A stretch of DNA of 64,000 nucleotides from contig QRDG01000415.1 of the NCBI GenBank assembly GCA_012064385.1, positions 2,325,792-2,389,791 of the forward strand, given 5' to 3'. This stretch comes from Puccinellia tenuiflora (Eukaryota > Streptophyta > Magnoliopsida > Poales > Poaceae). How positions within the stretch are numbered: the first letter of the stretch is position 1; the number at the start of each line of letters is the position of its first letter. This document shows, one piece after another, positions 43,713 through 53,791 of this stretch. Position numbers and translations under genes: made by a program. The notes beneath the pieces were generated by a model. That model saw only the letters and a program-made list of their open reading frames with translations. It ran no database searches and was not told the DNA's origin.

Positions 43713-44273
43713 TGATGGGGGGATACTTTATAGGTAGGCCCATGGACCCGGAAAGTAGACCCGCCAAGACCAAGAAGGCCAATGCCGAGTCACGAGACAA
43801 GTCACATGGGCTGGGCTGGAGACAAGCCGACCAAGGCCCGTGTGGAGAAGGGGACACGTCCAAAGATGGAGTCCAAGTACAACCCGGAGTTCTAGTTTGG
43901 AAGGACAAAGCCTAGAGTAGGACTCCGTGTATGAGTAGAACTCGACACAGATTGTAAGTCCAGGAGACCCGCCACCTTTATAAGGGGGGTCCTGGATCGT
44001 AGTAAGCTAAGCTTCAACCAGTAGAGAGAAACCCTAGCCACCAGAGAGAAGTCGCCGGCTCCTGAGTTGTGGGAGCCGGGTCCTTATAATCGAGATACAA
44101 TCAAGAGCAATAACATAGAAGCAGGAAGTAGGTCTTTACCTCTAATCAGAGGGGCCGAACCTGGGTAAATCCTTGTTCCCCGGCGAGATTAACCGTTCCC
44201 ACGTACTTCAGTCATCAATGGCCCCAGAACTCATCTTCCCTGAGGAAGAACTTGCCGTGACAACCCCACGACA
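43713..44273 (+). repeat. 5' LTR of element C1
   Basis: It starts TGATGGGGGGATAC (left border uncertain) and ends CCCCACGACA, about 561 bp. TATA box TTTATAAGG is at 43977-43985, the conserved hairpin (CCTCT-aatc-AGAGG) at 44121-44172 and the Gag ATG at 44218. The bases before it (tagtc) do not match those after the composite's 3' LTR (gcggg). Confidence 0.65.
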
Positions 44274-47200
44274 GTTGGCGCCCACCGTGGGGCCTACGGT
44301 GACAAAAGGAGTTGAGATCGTCGGAGCTGCTCGTCGGGCCATGGAGAAACTCGCCATCGGGCGGGTCTACACGGATGAGCATGGAGAGACCGAGATCGAT
44401 GACTCAGGCTGGACCTCGGAGATGAACGAAGTCGACGAAGGTTACCAGCTTGTCTTTGGAGGAATCAACGTGTTCGTCGGGATGGTTTGCGCGTCGGGTC
44501 TTCGCGTGAACTCGGCGGAGTCAGTATCAGAGCCAACCGTTGTCATCGAGTCCGACGGCGAGGAGTCGGTCAGAACTTCAGAGGTCGGCATCATCGCCGA
44601 GTCTGAGGAACCCCTAGCTGAGGAACCAGAGATGCTTCAAGAGTCAGATTCAGATTACGATGCAGATTCAGAGTCTATCCTACCCTTGTTTGAAGATCGG
44701 CTTGGGTATGGGATAGAGGAAGAGGATTATGAGGAGTCGCCAGTACGCGCTCGTGTTGTGGGGGTCTACATGTCTGGAAACACTGGGAATCAGTTTGATC
44801 CGACTCTATTGACAAAAGAAATCAATGCAAGTAATGCCGCAGAGAGGGCGGCCGAGTTAACCAACGCTCGTGCTGCGTTGGAGAAGCAACTAGCTGATAT
44901 TACAGAGGCAAACCGTAGACTAGCAGCGGAGCAGGCCCGAGTCCAAGATGAAGCTCAGGTCGTGCGGAGGCGCCGCGAGGAGCTTACTTCAATTCAACAC
45001 CGCAGAGCCAGGAGTCGCTTGCATGATGGAGTCCACATCAATCCAACCAACTTATTCACCACACCTAACGGTCCAGGCAGAGGAGCCGGACTAGGAGGCT
45101 CAGCGGCAGCAGGAGGCGCCGCAGGAGGAGCCGGAGGAGCACCACCACCACCACCACCACCACCACCCCCAGAAGGACCGGGAGGCAGCCGTACCAACGG
45201 ACCACCACCTGAAGGAGGAGCCGGAGGAGGAGCATCTGGTGGCTTAGGGTCACAGCCTAACAGATTTCATACTCCAGAGGGACATTATTCTAATCCTATG
45301 GACAACGTTCATGCGGCGACTCTGAGGTTGGAGAACATTGTGGTACCAGAGGGACCAGCAGGACAGGAGACTCGTGAGGCTATCGAGTTACTGAAGACAG
45401 CTTTGACTCAGCAAGCTTTGTATCCAACTTTTCCAGATGCAAGTAGACTACATTCAACACCCTTTAACTCAGGTACGAGGAGTCGGCATGGTGAGTCCAA
45501 CCCGGCCAACTCTACGAGTGCAAGGCGTCGTGAACTAGTGAGGAATCGTGCAAACATGCCAACTACTTCACAAGCTCAGCTAGTGGTTGATGAAGCAAGG
45601 CAACGACGAGAAAGAGAAGCAGCAAGAGCTCGGGAGGCAGAGAGGGACAGAGCGTTAGTGGTTGCAGCTAACCCGCCTCAGCCAACCCGGGTCCACGAGG
45701 AGGTGACTTCTCCTGGTGCTTCCCCAGCATTAACAGGACCAGAGTGCCTGTCTGACGCCATCAGGTCCGAGTCCTTCCCCAGCAGTTTCAAGGAGCCGCG
45801 CAAAGTTCCAAACTATGAGCCCAACATGGACCCGACCTCTTGGTTGGGTACATATGAGATGGCGATGAGTATTCGCAATGCCACAGGTAATCTGTGTGCC
45901 AAGTTCATGTATCTTATGATGGAGGGAGCAGCCAAGGTTTGGATGCGTAATTTGCCTCCCAGGTCAATCAACTCTTGGGAGCAATTGAAGGCGGCTTTTA
46001 TTCAGAACTTCCAAGGCACATGCAAAAAGCTCAGCACCATCGAGGACCTGGAGCGGTGTGTCCAGAGGAAGGGCGAGTCTGCAAGGCACTGGATGAAGCG
46101 AGTCTCAGAGATCATTAACTCCTCACAAGGACTCCCACCAGTTTCAGTGTTAATGGCGATGGAAAGAAATTGCAGTTACAATCCCTTGAGTTGGAAGCTA
46201 GGTCGTATGAAGGAGAGCCTGAACCAAGGTATTCCCCTTACGATTGGTGAGATCATGGCAGGTGCTAATAAGCACGCTGCCACAGACAAAACAAAGGATC
46301 AGGAGGAAGGGACTAAAGGACAAGGTGGCAATGGCCAGAATCAGAACCAGAATCAAAACCAGAATCAAGGTGGTGGCAAGAGGCCATATGGAGACAACTC
46401 TGACCTAGTGGCCAACACAAACACTGGAGTCAGACGCAAGGACAATAATTCTGGTGGATACCAAGGCCGTACTCCAAGCACAGAGGAGGTCTTGAGGATT
46501 CCATGCCCTAAACACGCCAAGAACGGCAGATGCGGTCATACCTTGGGACAGTGCGTAGATTTGCAGCGCGCCAGGTTCCAAGGGCCAGGAGGAGGTAACA
46601 ACAATGGTGGATATAGAGGAAACAATGGAGGACCCGGCAATAACGGTGGAGGAGCCGGCAATAACCCAAACCAACCTCAAGGAGGAGGTAACCAGCAGGG
46701 CGGGTTCCAGCAGAACCCGAAGCAGCTCAATGATGGCAATGGTCAGTATTATGTCACAACTCGGCAGCAAAACCCGAGTCGTGGCAGCTACCATGTCTTC
46801 ACAACTAGTACGTCCAAACGTTCCAAGAAGTTGAAAGTTAGAGCAGTTAATACAGTAGAGCCGGCCCTTCCACAGTGGCTCAGGTGGTCAGAGCAAACCA
46901 TCACATGGAGTCGGGCAGATCATCCTCCAAGAGTCGACGAGCCAGGGCAGCTAGCCTTGGTGGTGGCACCTCAAGTTGGGGGCTATACATTGAACAAAGT
47001 GCTTATGGATGGTGGAAGCAGTATCAACATCTTATATTATGACACATTCAAGAGGATGCAGCTGCAAGATAGACAGCTAATTCCAACAGAGACAGTGTTT
47101 CACGGGATAGTACCAGGGAAGTCGGCCAAACCCATTGGTAAGATTTACCTTGAGGTTGCTTTTGGCACAGTGGAGAATTTTCGTTCAGAGATTATGCCTT

Positions 47201-47486
47201 TTGAGGTAGTGGATCTTAAGAGTCCATATCATGCTCTTTTTGGTCGACCTGCATATTTTAAGTTTATGGCCAGGCCATGTTATGTGTACTTGAAGCTCAA
47301 GATGCCAGGTCCAGCAGGAATCATTACAGTTAATGGCAGCAGACAGATGGCATTGGAGTGCGAGTTAGGTGATGCAGCTATGGCTGAGACAGCTTGTGTT
47401 CAAGAGGAGCTAAAGTTTTACAAGGCAAACGTGGACCTGGAGGACAACTCGGTCCTTAAGAAGCCGGCCACAGAGGAGAAGATGAA
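44218..47486 (+). CDS. Gag-protease of element C1 (open frame)
   Basis: The ATG at 44218 lies in the LTR. The frame passes the LTR end and primer site as VTTPRQLAPTVGPT. An acidic N-terminal region is followed by a coiled coil (ARAALEKQLADITEANRRLA), Gly-rich DNA with a ten-Pro run (45139-45171), another charged helix (RQRREREAARAREAERDR) and the capsid (45770-46260: PTSWLGTYEMAM, AKVWMRNL). An (NQ)n tract and a C-x2-H-x7-H-x4-C zinc knuckle (46504-46554) come next. Protease has its Asp at 47008-47010 in LMDGGSSINI. No stop interrupts this 1090-codon frame, so it is the best-preserved gag here. It is cut at 47486; the ORF runs out of frame into C2 and stops at 47583. Confidence 0.85.
44276..44294 (+). 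other. tRNA primer-binding site of element C1
   Basis: TGGCGCCCACCGTGGGGCC lies two bases after the LTR end and is identical to that of element B. Confidence 0.75.
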
Positions 47487-49031
47487 ATTCAGAGATGGAC
47501 CCTCATCCGCAACTCGGCGGAGAGGATCTCAGAAGACAACGCGATATACGCGTTCACCCGAGGTGTCTATCGACTCGAGCTAAAGGAGACGCTCGGAAGA
47601 ATAAAGCCAAAGACCATCGCTCACCTCATGTGAATCGCTAATGAGTGGGCAGACGAAGAAGACTCTATACGCAACGAGCGCAACGATACGCCCGTGAAAA
47701 ACGGCGACCAAGGCCACTAGAATAATCGCAGCAGCGATCGCCGCTGCAAGCGGAAGTCGCATGTCTACGAGGACACGGAGGGCATGGAACTCATGGCGGC
47801 AGGTTGTCCTGAAAGCCGCGAGCAAAGAAACCGTGATGACAGTCGCTATGAGCACGAAAGTCGAACAACCGGTTACAAGGGCAACAAAGAAGTCAAGCAG
47901 GAGTGGCGACCACGCCAGCCGCGCAACGGGCGAGTGCCGCGCCCTCCCCCTACCCTGCAAGGAGCCTGTAGGTTCCACATGTTCAGAGACGAGCATGGCA
48001 ACCTCACATCCCGCCACCTCTTGAAGGATTGCAAGGGTTTTCAAGAAATGCATGCGGAATACACACGCCTCCTCCAGCAGCAGGCGCAAATCGTACCAGG
48101 TGCGCCAGCCATCGGAGCACCACTTGCCCCGGCTCTGCCCCCGCCAGGGCATATGGCGGGAGCTATCCAGCTCCAACCACGCGTCGAGGAACCCCAAGCA
48201 GGCGAAGATGCTTACCCAAAGCCTGTGGGCCGCATGTTCATGATCCAGAAAGGACGTCCCTCAAATCGGGACCAAAAGCTCATAACACGGCAGGTCCACC
48301 TTGCCGTCAAATCACCACCCGCGGTACCAGAGTACCTCAACTGGTCACATGCCAGCGTAACATTCACCAGGGACGATCATCCACCTCAAGTCCCGCGGCC
48401 GGGCCACTCGGCCCTCGTTTTGGATGTGCAGATAGGAGGCTTCGCTATGAGCCGCGTGTTCATGGATGGTTGCAGCGGAATCAATATCATGTTCGCTGAC
48501 ATGCTCCGCGGAATGAACATACTGACGACAAGCCTGGCGCCTTCCGTCAACTCCTTCCACGGCATAGTACCAGGGAGACCAGTCTATCCCTTGGGAACGA
48601 TCTCACTCGATGTGATCTTTGGTGAGCCAGCTAACTTCTGGAAGGAGAGGATAGAGTTCGAGGTGGTTGACTGGAAGTCGCAGTACCATGTCATCCTGGG
48701 ACGACCAGCATTCGCACGGTTCATGGCGGTGCCGCACTATGCATATCTGAAGCTGAAGATGCTGGGGCCTTACGGGACAATCACCGTCAGCGGAAACTTC
48801 GAACGATCCGACGAGTGCGATCGCAAGTTCAACACGATCTCTGAGTCGTTCGGGGCGCAGGAGCAGCTCCAGGAGTTGGCACTCACCAACGACCGCACCC
48901 TCTTTCCCGAGGGCAAACAATCAGCGTCAGGCTCTGCCTTCAACGCGACAAACAACACAAGGGAGCATCAGCTGCACCCAACGGACCCTAAGAAGACGGT
49001 CCTCGTATCGACGAGCTTGCCTTTCGCATAG
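47487..49031 (+). pseudogene. C-terminal Gag and protease of element C2
   Basis: Reading begins in the capsid (IQRWTLIRNSAE, then LGRIKPKTIAHLM) and has in-frame stops at 47631 (TGA) and 47718 (TAG). From 47784 it is open. The zinc knuckle has the spacing C-x2-H-x12-H-x4-C (CRFH ... SRHLLKDC). The protease Asp is at 48475-48477 in FMDGCSGINIMF, with Cys where A and C1 have Gly. The frame ends SLPFA and TAG (49029-49031), followed in the same frame by pol; this stop matches those of A and B. Confidence 0.8.
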
Positions 49032-52000
49032 GAAGGCGCGCTCGTCGAGTTCCTACGTGAGAACTGGGAGATTTTTGCCTGGTGTCCAGCCGAGATGCCA
49101 GGCATACCCAGGGAATTCACCGAGCACGCCCTCCAGATCCTGCCCAATGCGAGGCCCGTCAAGCAAACGATGCGCCGCATTGCAGAGCCGAAGCGCCTAG
49201 CCATTTGGCAAGAAATCTATAGGCTCCTGGTAGCCAACTTCATCTGGGAGATCAAGAAGTCTGACTGGGTCGCAAACCCAGTCCTGGTGCCAAAGAAGAA
49301 CACAGACATACTACACATGTGTGTCGACTTCACTTCATTAAACAAGTGTTGTCCAAAAGATCATTTTTCACTGCCTCGAATCGACCAGATTGTCGACTCG
49401 ACTGCAGGCTGCGCAGGCCTTTGCTTCCTGGATGCCTATTCAGGCTATAACCAGATCAGGATGAAGAAAGAAGACGAAGAGAAAACAGCATTCATCACAC
49501 CCTTTGGTGTTTACTGCTACACAACGATGCCCTTCGGGCTGAAGAACGCGGGTGCCACGTACCAGCGTATGATGCAGAACTGCCTCAAGGAGCAGATCGG
49601 ACGCAATGTCCAGGTCTACATTGACGACATCGTCATCAAGACCAAGAAGGAAGACACGCTCCTTGACGACCTCCGCGAAACATTCGCCGCACTGAAGAAA
49701 TACACCATCAAGCTGAACCCTACTAAGTGCGTGTTCGGTGTGCCAGCCGGGCAACTACTAGGCTACCTCGTATCTGCGCGAGGCATTGAAGCAAACCCGG
49801 AGAAAATACAGGCGCTCCTGAAGATGTCGGCACCGTCGAAGCTCAGGGATGTGCAGCAGCTCTCTGGAAGGATAGCGGCACTCAGCCGATTCATCAGCAG
49901 GCTTGGGGAGAAGGCGCTCCCGTTCTACCAACTGATGAAGAAGACGGACCGCTTCGAGTGGATCGAGGAAGCCCAAGCCGCCTTCGTCAACCTCAAGCAC
50001 ACCCTTTCAACGCCACCCGTCCTGGTGGCACCACACGAAAAGGAGCCGCTGTATCTCTATATAGCGGCCACAAACAAGGTAGTCAGTACGGTGCTGGTAG
50101 TCGAGCGGGCTGAAGAAGGAAAAGCTCATGGCGTGCAGAGACCGATATACTACCTCAGCGAGGTGTTGTCTCAGTCAAAGCAGAGATACCCGCACTATCA
50201 GAAGCTGGCGTATGGGGTATTCATGACCTCGCGCAAGGTGGCACACTACTTCCAAGAGCACCCCATCACGGTAGTGAGCGCGGCTCCACTAAGTGACATA
50301 CTCAACAACTCCAAAGCGACAGGCAGAGTCGCCAAATGGAGCATCGAATTAGGTACTCTAGACCTAACATATAAACACCCGACAGCAATCAAGGCACAAG
50401 TCCTCCCCGACTTCACTACGGAGTGGATGGAGATGCAGTTGCCATCGGTACCCGATACGTCCAACTCATGGACCATGTACTTCGATGGGTCTAAAAGGAA
50501 CAAAGGCGCAGGAGCAGGTGTTATCCTCATATCACCCAAAGGCGACAAGCTTCGTTATGTGCTGCAGATGGACTTCGAGAAGCCATCCAACAACGAAGCA
50601 GAATATGAAGCCCTGATCCATGGGATGAAGATGGCTAAGGAGTGCGGCGCTGATCGCCTGATGATATACGGAGACTCAAACCTGGTCGTGCAACAGACCA
50701 TGAAGGAGTGCGACGCAACAACAGAGAACATGATAGCATACAGGAACCTGTATAACATCATGGAGGGGAACTTCAACGGCTGCGAGCTTCGCCATGTCGG
50801 GCGAGCAAGCAATGAGGAGGCCGACACCCTCGCCAACATCGGGTCCTTGAAACTCAAGTTGCCCCCCGGAGTCTTCCTGGAAAAGATAAACAAAAGATCC
50901 ATCAAGGTCAAGCAGCCTGTGGCTCCCTCTACACTAGCAACTGGGACCGAAGCTGCAAGCGAAGACGCACCTGCAAGCAGCAGAATATTCAGTCGAAGTA
51001 TTCCTCGTCGAGCCTATCTGGACAAAGCCATTCCTGGCATATATGCTCCGGCAGGAGCTTCCGGAGGACACAGTCGAAGCACGCCGTATCACCCGCCGTG
51101 CCAAAGCATTCACAATAATCGGCGGAGAGCTATACAAGCGCAGCATATCAGGCATCCTCCAGAGGTGCATCGCATCAGAGGACGGCAAGGCCTTGCTCCT
51201 CGAGATCCACGCTGGCACGTGTGGACATCATGCTAGCAGCAGAGCCTTAGTCGCCAAGGCCCTGCGAGCTGGGTTTTACTGGCCCACGGCGTTACAGGAC
51301 GCCGAAGACATCGTCAAGAGGTGTATCGGCTGCCAGAAATTCGCAACACGACCTCATGCACCGGCATCGGAACTGAATACAATACCTTTGGCGTGGCCTT
51401 TCGCCCAGTGGGGACTCGATATGGTCGGGCCTCTGTACAAGTCTTCTCGAGGGGGACACACACATCTACTGGTGGCTGTCGATAAATTCACCAAGTGGAT
51501 AGAGGCCGTGCCAGTTACCAACTGCGCAGCTACCTCAGCTGTCAACTTCATCAAGTTCATCATGTTCCGCTTTGGGGTGCCTCACAGCATCATCACCGAC
51601 AACGGAACAAACTTCACCGCCGAAGAGTTCCAAGATTTCTGCAAGGAACAAGGGATTAAGCTCAACTACGCCTCGGTCGCTCATCCGCAGTCCAATGGAC
51701 AAGTGGAAAAAGCGAACGGCCTCATCTGCAGTGGAGTCAAGAAACACCTCTTCGTGCCGCTCAAGCGCGCGGCGGGTGCTTGGGTGGAGGAGCTACCCTC
51801 CGTGCTTTGGAGCCTGCGCACCACGCCAAATAGATCAACCTAGTACAACCCATTTTTCATGGTGTACGGAGCAGAAGCAGTCTTGCCACATGACATACGC
51901 TTCCATGCACCTCGCATCGTCGCGTATGATGAAGACGATGCTGAAGCCGCACTCGAAGACGACGTCGATTTGCTGGATGAGGCCCGGGACATCGCACTCT

Positions 52001-52254
52001 CCCGAACGGCTATCTACCAGCAGAACCTCCGCAACTATCACAGTAAGCGGCTGCGCACAAGAGCCTTTGTCAAAGGAGACCTGGTACTCAGGCTCAAACA
52101 GAAGAAAGTGCACAAGCTCGCCTCACCATGGGAGGGACCCTTTATCATCGCCGAGGTCATCGGCGGAGGCGCGTACCGCTTGAAGGACCCGAAGACAGGT
52201 GAACTCATCCGCAACCCCTGGAACGCGGCGCAACTGCGACGCTTTTATGCGTAG
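49032..52254 (+). pseudogene. Pol of element C2: RT, dual RNase H, integrase
   Basis: Pol is in frame with the protease after TAG 49029. Reverse transcriptase has YIDD at about 49617-49628. RNase H 1 lies about 50040-50350, and the archaeal-type RNase H begins at MYFDGSKRNKG (50475) with YGDSNLVVQQ. A frame change near 50975 precedes the integrase. Integrase shows the zinc finger (HAGTCGHHASS ... CIGCQKF) and all catalytic residues (LDMVG, TDNGT, GQVEKAN). TAG at 51841-51843 falls within the NRST-YNPFF motif, after which the same frame continues through SPWEGPF to the stop at 52252. Two lesions make it inactive. Confidence 0.88.
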
Positions 52255-52371
52255 CACAACTGATGACAAGGCTATTCAACCACTGATGTAATCTTTGAGA
52301 CTATGTCTCCCATAATAAAAGTGCAATGTTCCTCTATCTTCGGAGTCGACATACGGCACGCCAAAGAAAAT

Positions 52372-52625
52372 CGCCTCCGCAGCACCTGATACTCGGGGGC
52401 TGCGTCGTACGGCCAACTAAAAACAAACTCCGGAGCAGCACCCGACGCCCGGGGGCTGTGCTGTTGAGATAAACAAAGAGAACCGCCTCCGCAGCACCTG
52501 ATACTCGGGGGATGCGTCGTACGGCCAATCACTAACAAACTCCGGAGCAGCACCCGATGCCCGGGGGCTGCGCTGTTGAAGATCGCCTCCGTGGCACCCG
52601 ATACTCGGGGGCTGCGTTGCTTAGG
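52372..52625 (+). repeat. Tandem repeat after pol in C2
   Basis: Units start at 52372, 52484 and 52584 (spacing 112 and 100) with CGCCTCCG, a CTCGGGGGCTGCGT word, 'aacaaactcc' and a CCCGGGGGCTG word. Each unit thus holds two purine-rich words resembling this element's polypurine tract. Confidence 0.85.
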
Positions 52626-52725
52626 CCAAAACAAAACAAACTCTATATACAAAGCAACTCCAAGCTCTACAGAGCAAACATAGAAGTTTTCTGCAAGTAT
52701 ACAAGGTGCTTGCACAAATGAGAAA

Positions 52726-53597
52726 TCAGTCTACAGGCTCGTCCTTTGGAACCCGTGGCGCCACATAGTCCGAGTAAATCTCGGTGTCACGCTCGAGTTT
52801 CTTAATTAACTTGACGGCTACATCCGCTACGGCGCGATAGTGAGTTTCCATCGGCGTCGGCTCCCCGTCTTCCCTGTCGGGGCTTTCTTCTATCCCCCTC
52901 AGGACGAGATACGGGTGCCGCCGATGAACAAAAGCCAAGGCGTACGTCGCACCGCTGACAAGCTGCGTCCGGATAAAACTCTGTGCAGCCCTGCCATTGC
53001 GGAATCGCGCCATGAGAGCCCCAAGACCCTGCGGCTGCGGATCCAGAGGGAACAGTGCCTTATACACAAGAGCCAGTGCAGAGCGGCACGCCCCGGCGAA
53101 GGACGTCACCTAGCTTATGCGATCCTGAAGAATAGCCAGTACCCGACCTCGCGAGGGGTCTGACCAGAACGAGGTGGTGTCGCGCCCGACAACCTCGGCA
53201 ATACGGCGAAGCCGATTATCCACCCGACCGGCCTCAGCTTGAGGGTCTTGTTGTACACCTACACACAAAGGAAAAATGAAGCAACTAAGGAAACAAGCGA
53301 CGCCAAAAGACTCGGGGGCTCGCAGCCACTTACACAGTAAGTCACTGTTGGCCTTTTCCAACTCCTCAAGAAGGAAAGCTTCCCGTTCAGCGGGGCGAGG
53401 CTGCTTCGACTTCAGTACGGCCAAGGCACCCTGCGCCACCCGCAGATCTTGCTCAAGCCTACCGCAGCGATCCCGGAGCATCGTGAGCCGATAATCCCCG
53501 GAGTCGCGGTTCCCAGAAGAACAACCAGCAGTCGCGGCCGCATGGACATGTGGCGCGGCATCAGAAGGCGGGACGGCAATCGTTGGATTTACCTGTT
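52726..53597 (-). pseudogene. C-terminal exons of the C2 antisense gene, or a second antisense gene
   Basis: A minus-strand exon starts after an AACAG acceptor at about 53597 (VNPTIAVPPSD) and carries a short coiled coil (DRCGRLEQDLRVAQGALAVL, then LLEELEKANSDLL). After an intron (about 53330-53255) a second exon encodes RRIAEVVGRDTTSFW and, after an in-frame TAG at 53110-53112, ALALVYKALFPLDPQPQG to a stop at 52726. The last part resembles, in position and character, the C-terminal exon of the B antisense gene. It may be the end of the gene at 53792-56623 or separate. Confidence 0.5.
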
Positions 53598-53791
53598 AGC
53601 AAGCCAAGCAGCCAAGTATGAGACATCCTTCTTGAAGAAGGCACGGGGGCTGGAAGAAGTCGCAAGGCACAAGGACATCAGAACAGATGCAAAACCTTAT
53701 CTAAAGTTTGCAGCTGGCACAGTCAGTACAAAGGGGCGACAAGCATCGCCACGGACAAACTACAAAAGATGAAAAATACAAAGACAAGCAG

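Larger units (their letters stand above)
43713..47486 (+). mobile_element. Element C1: 5' half of a Tat-lineage Gypsy retrotransposon
   Basis: It holds a 5' LTR, a primer site identical to that of B, and a complete gag-protease frame. At about 47487 the sequence switches, in another reading frame, into the capsid region of a different Tat element (C2). C1's own pol and 3' LTR are absent. The 3' LTR of the composite (57745-58196) is unlike the C1 LTR, so this is not a single insertion. Confidence 0.75.

Noticed and set aside
45139..45171. (CCA)n tract as an independent microsatellite locus
   Set aside because: It is in frame within C1 gag and simply encodes the polyproline run.
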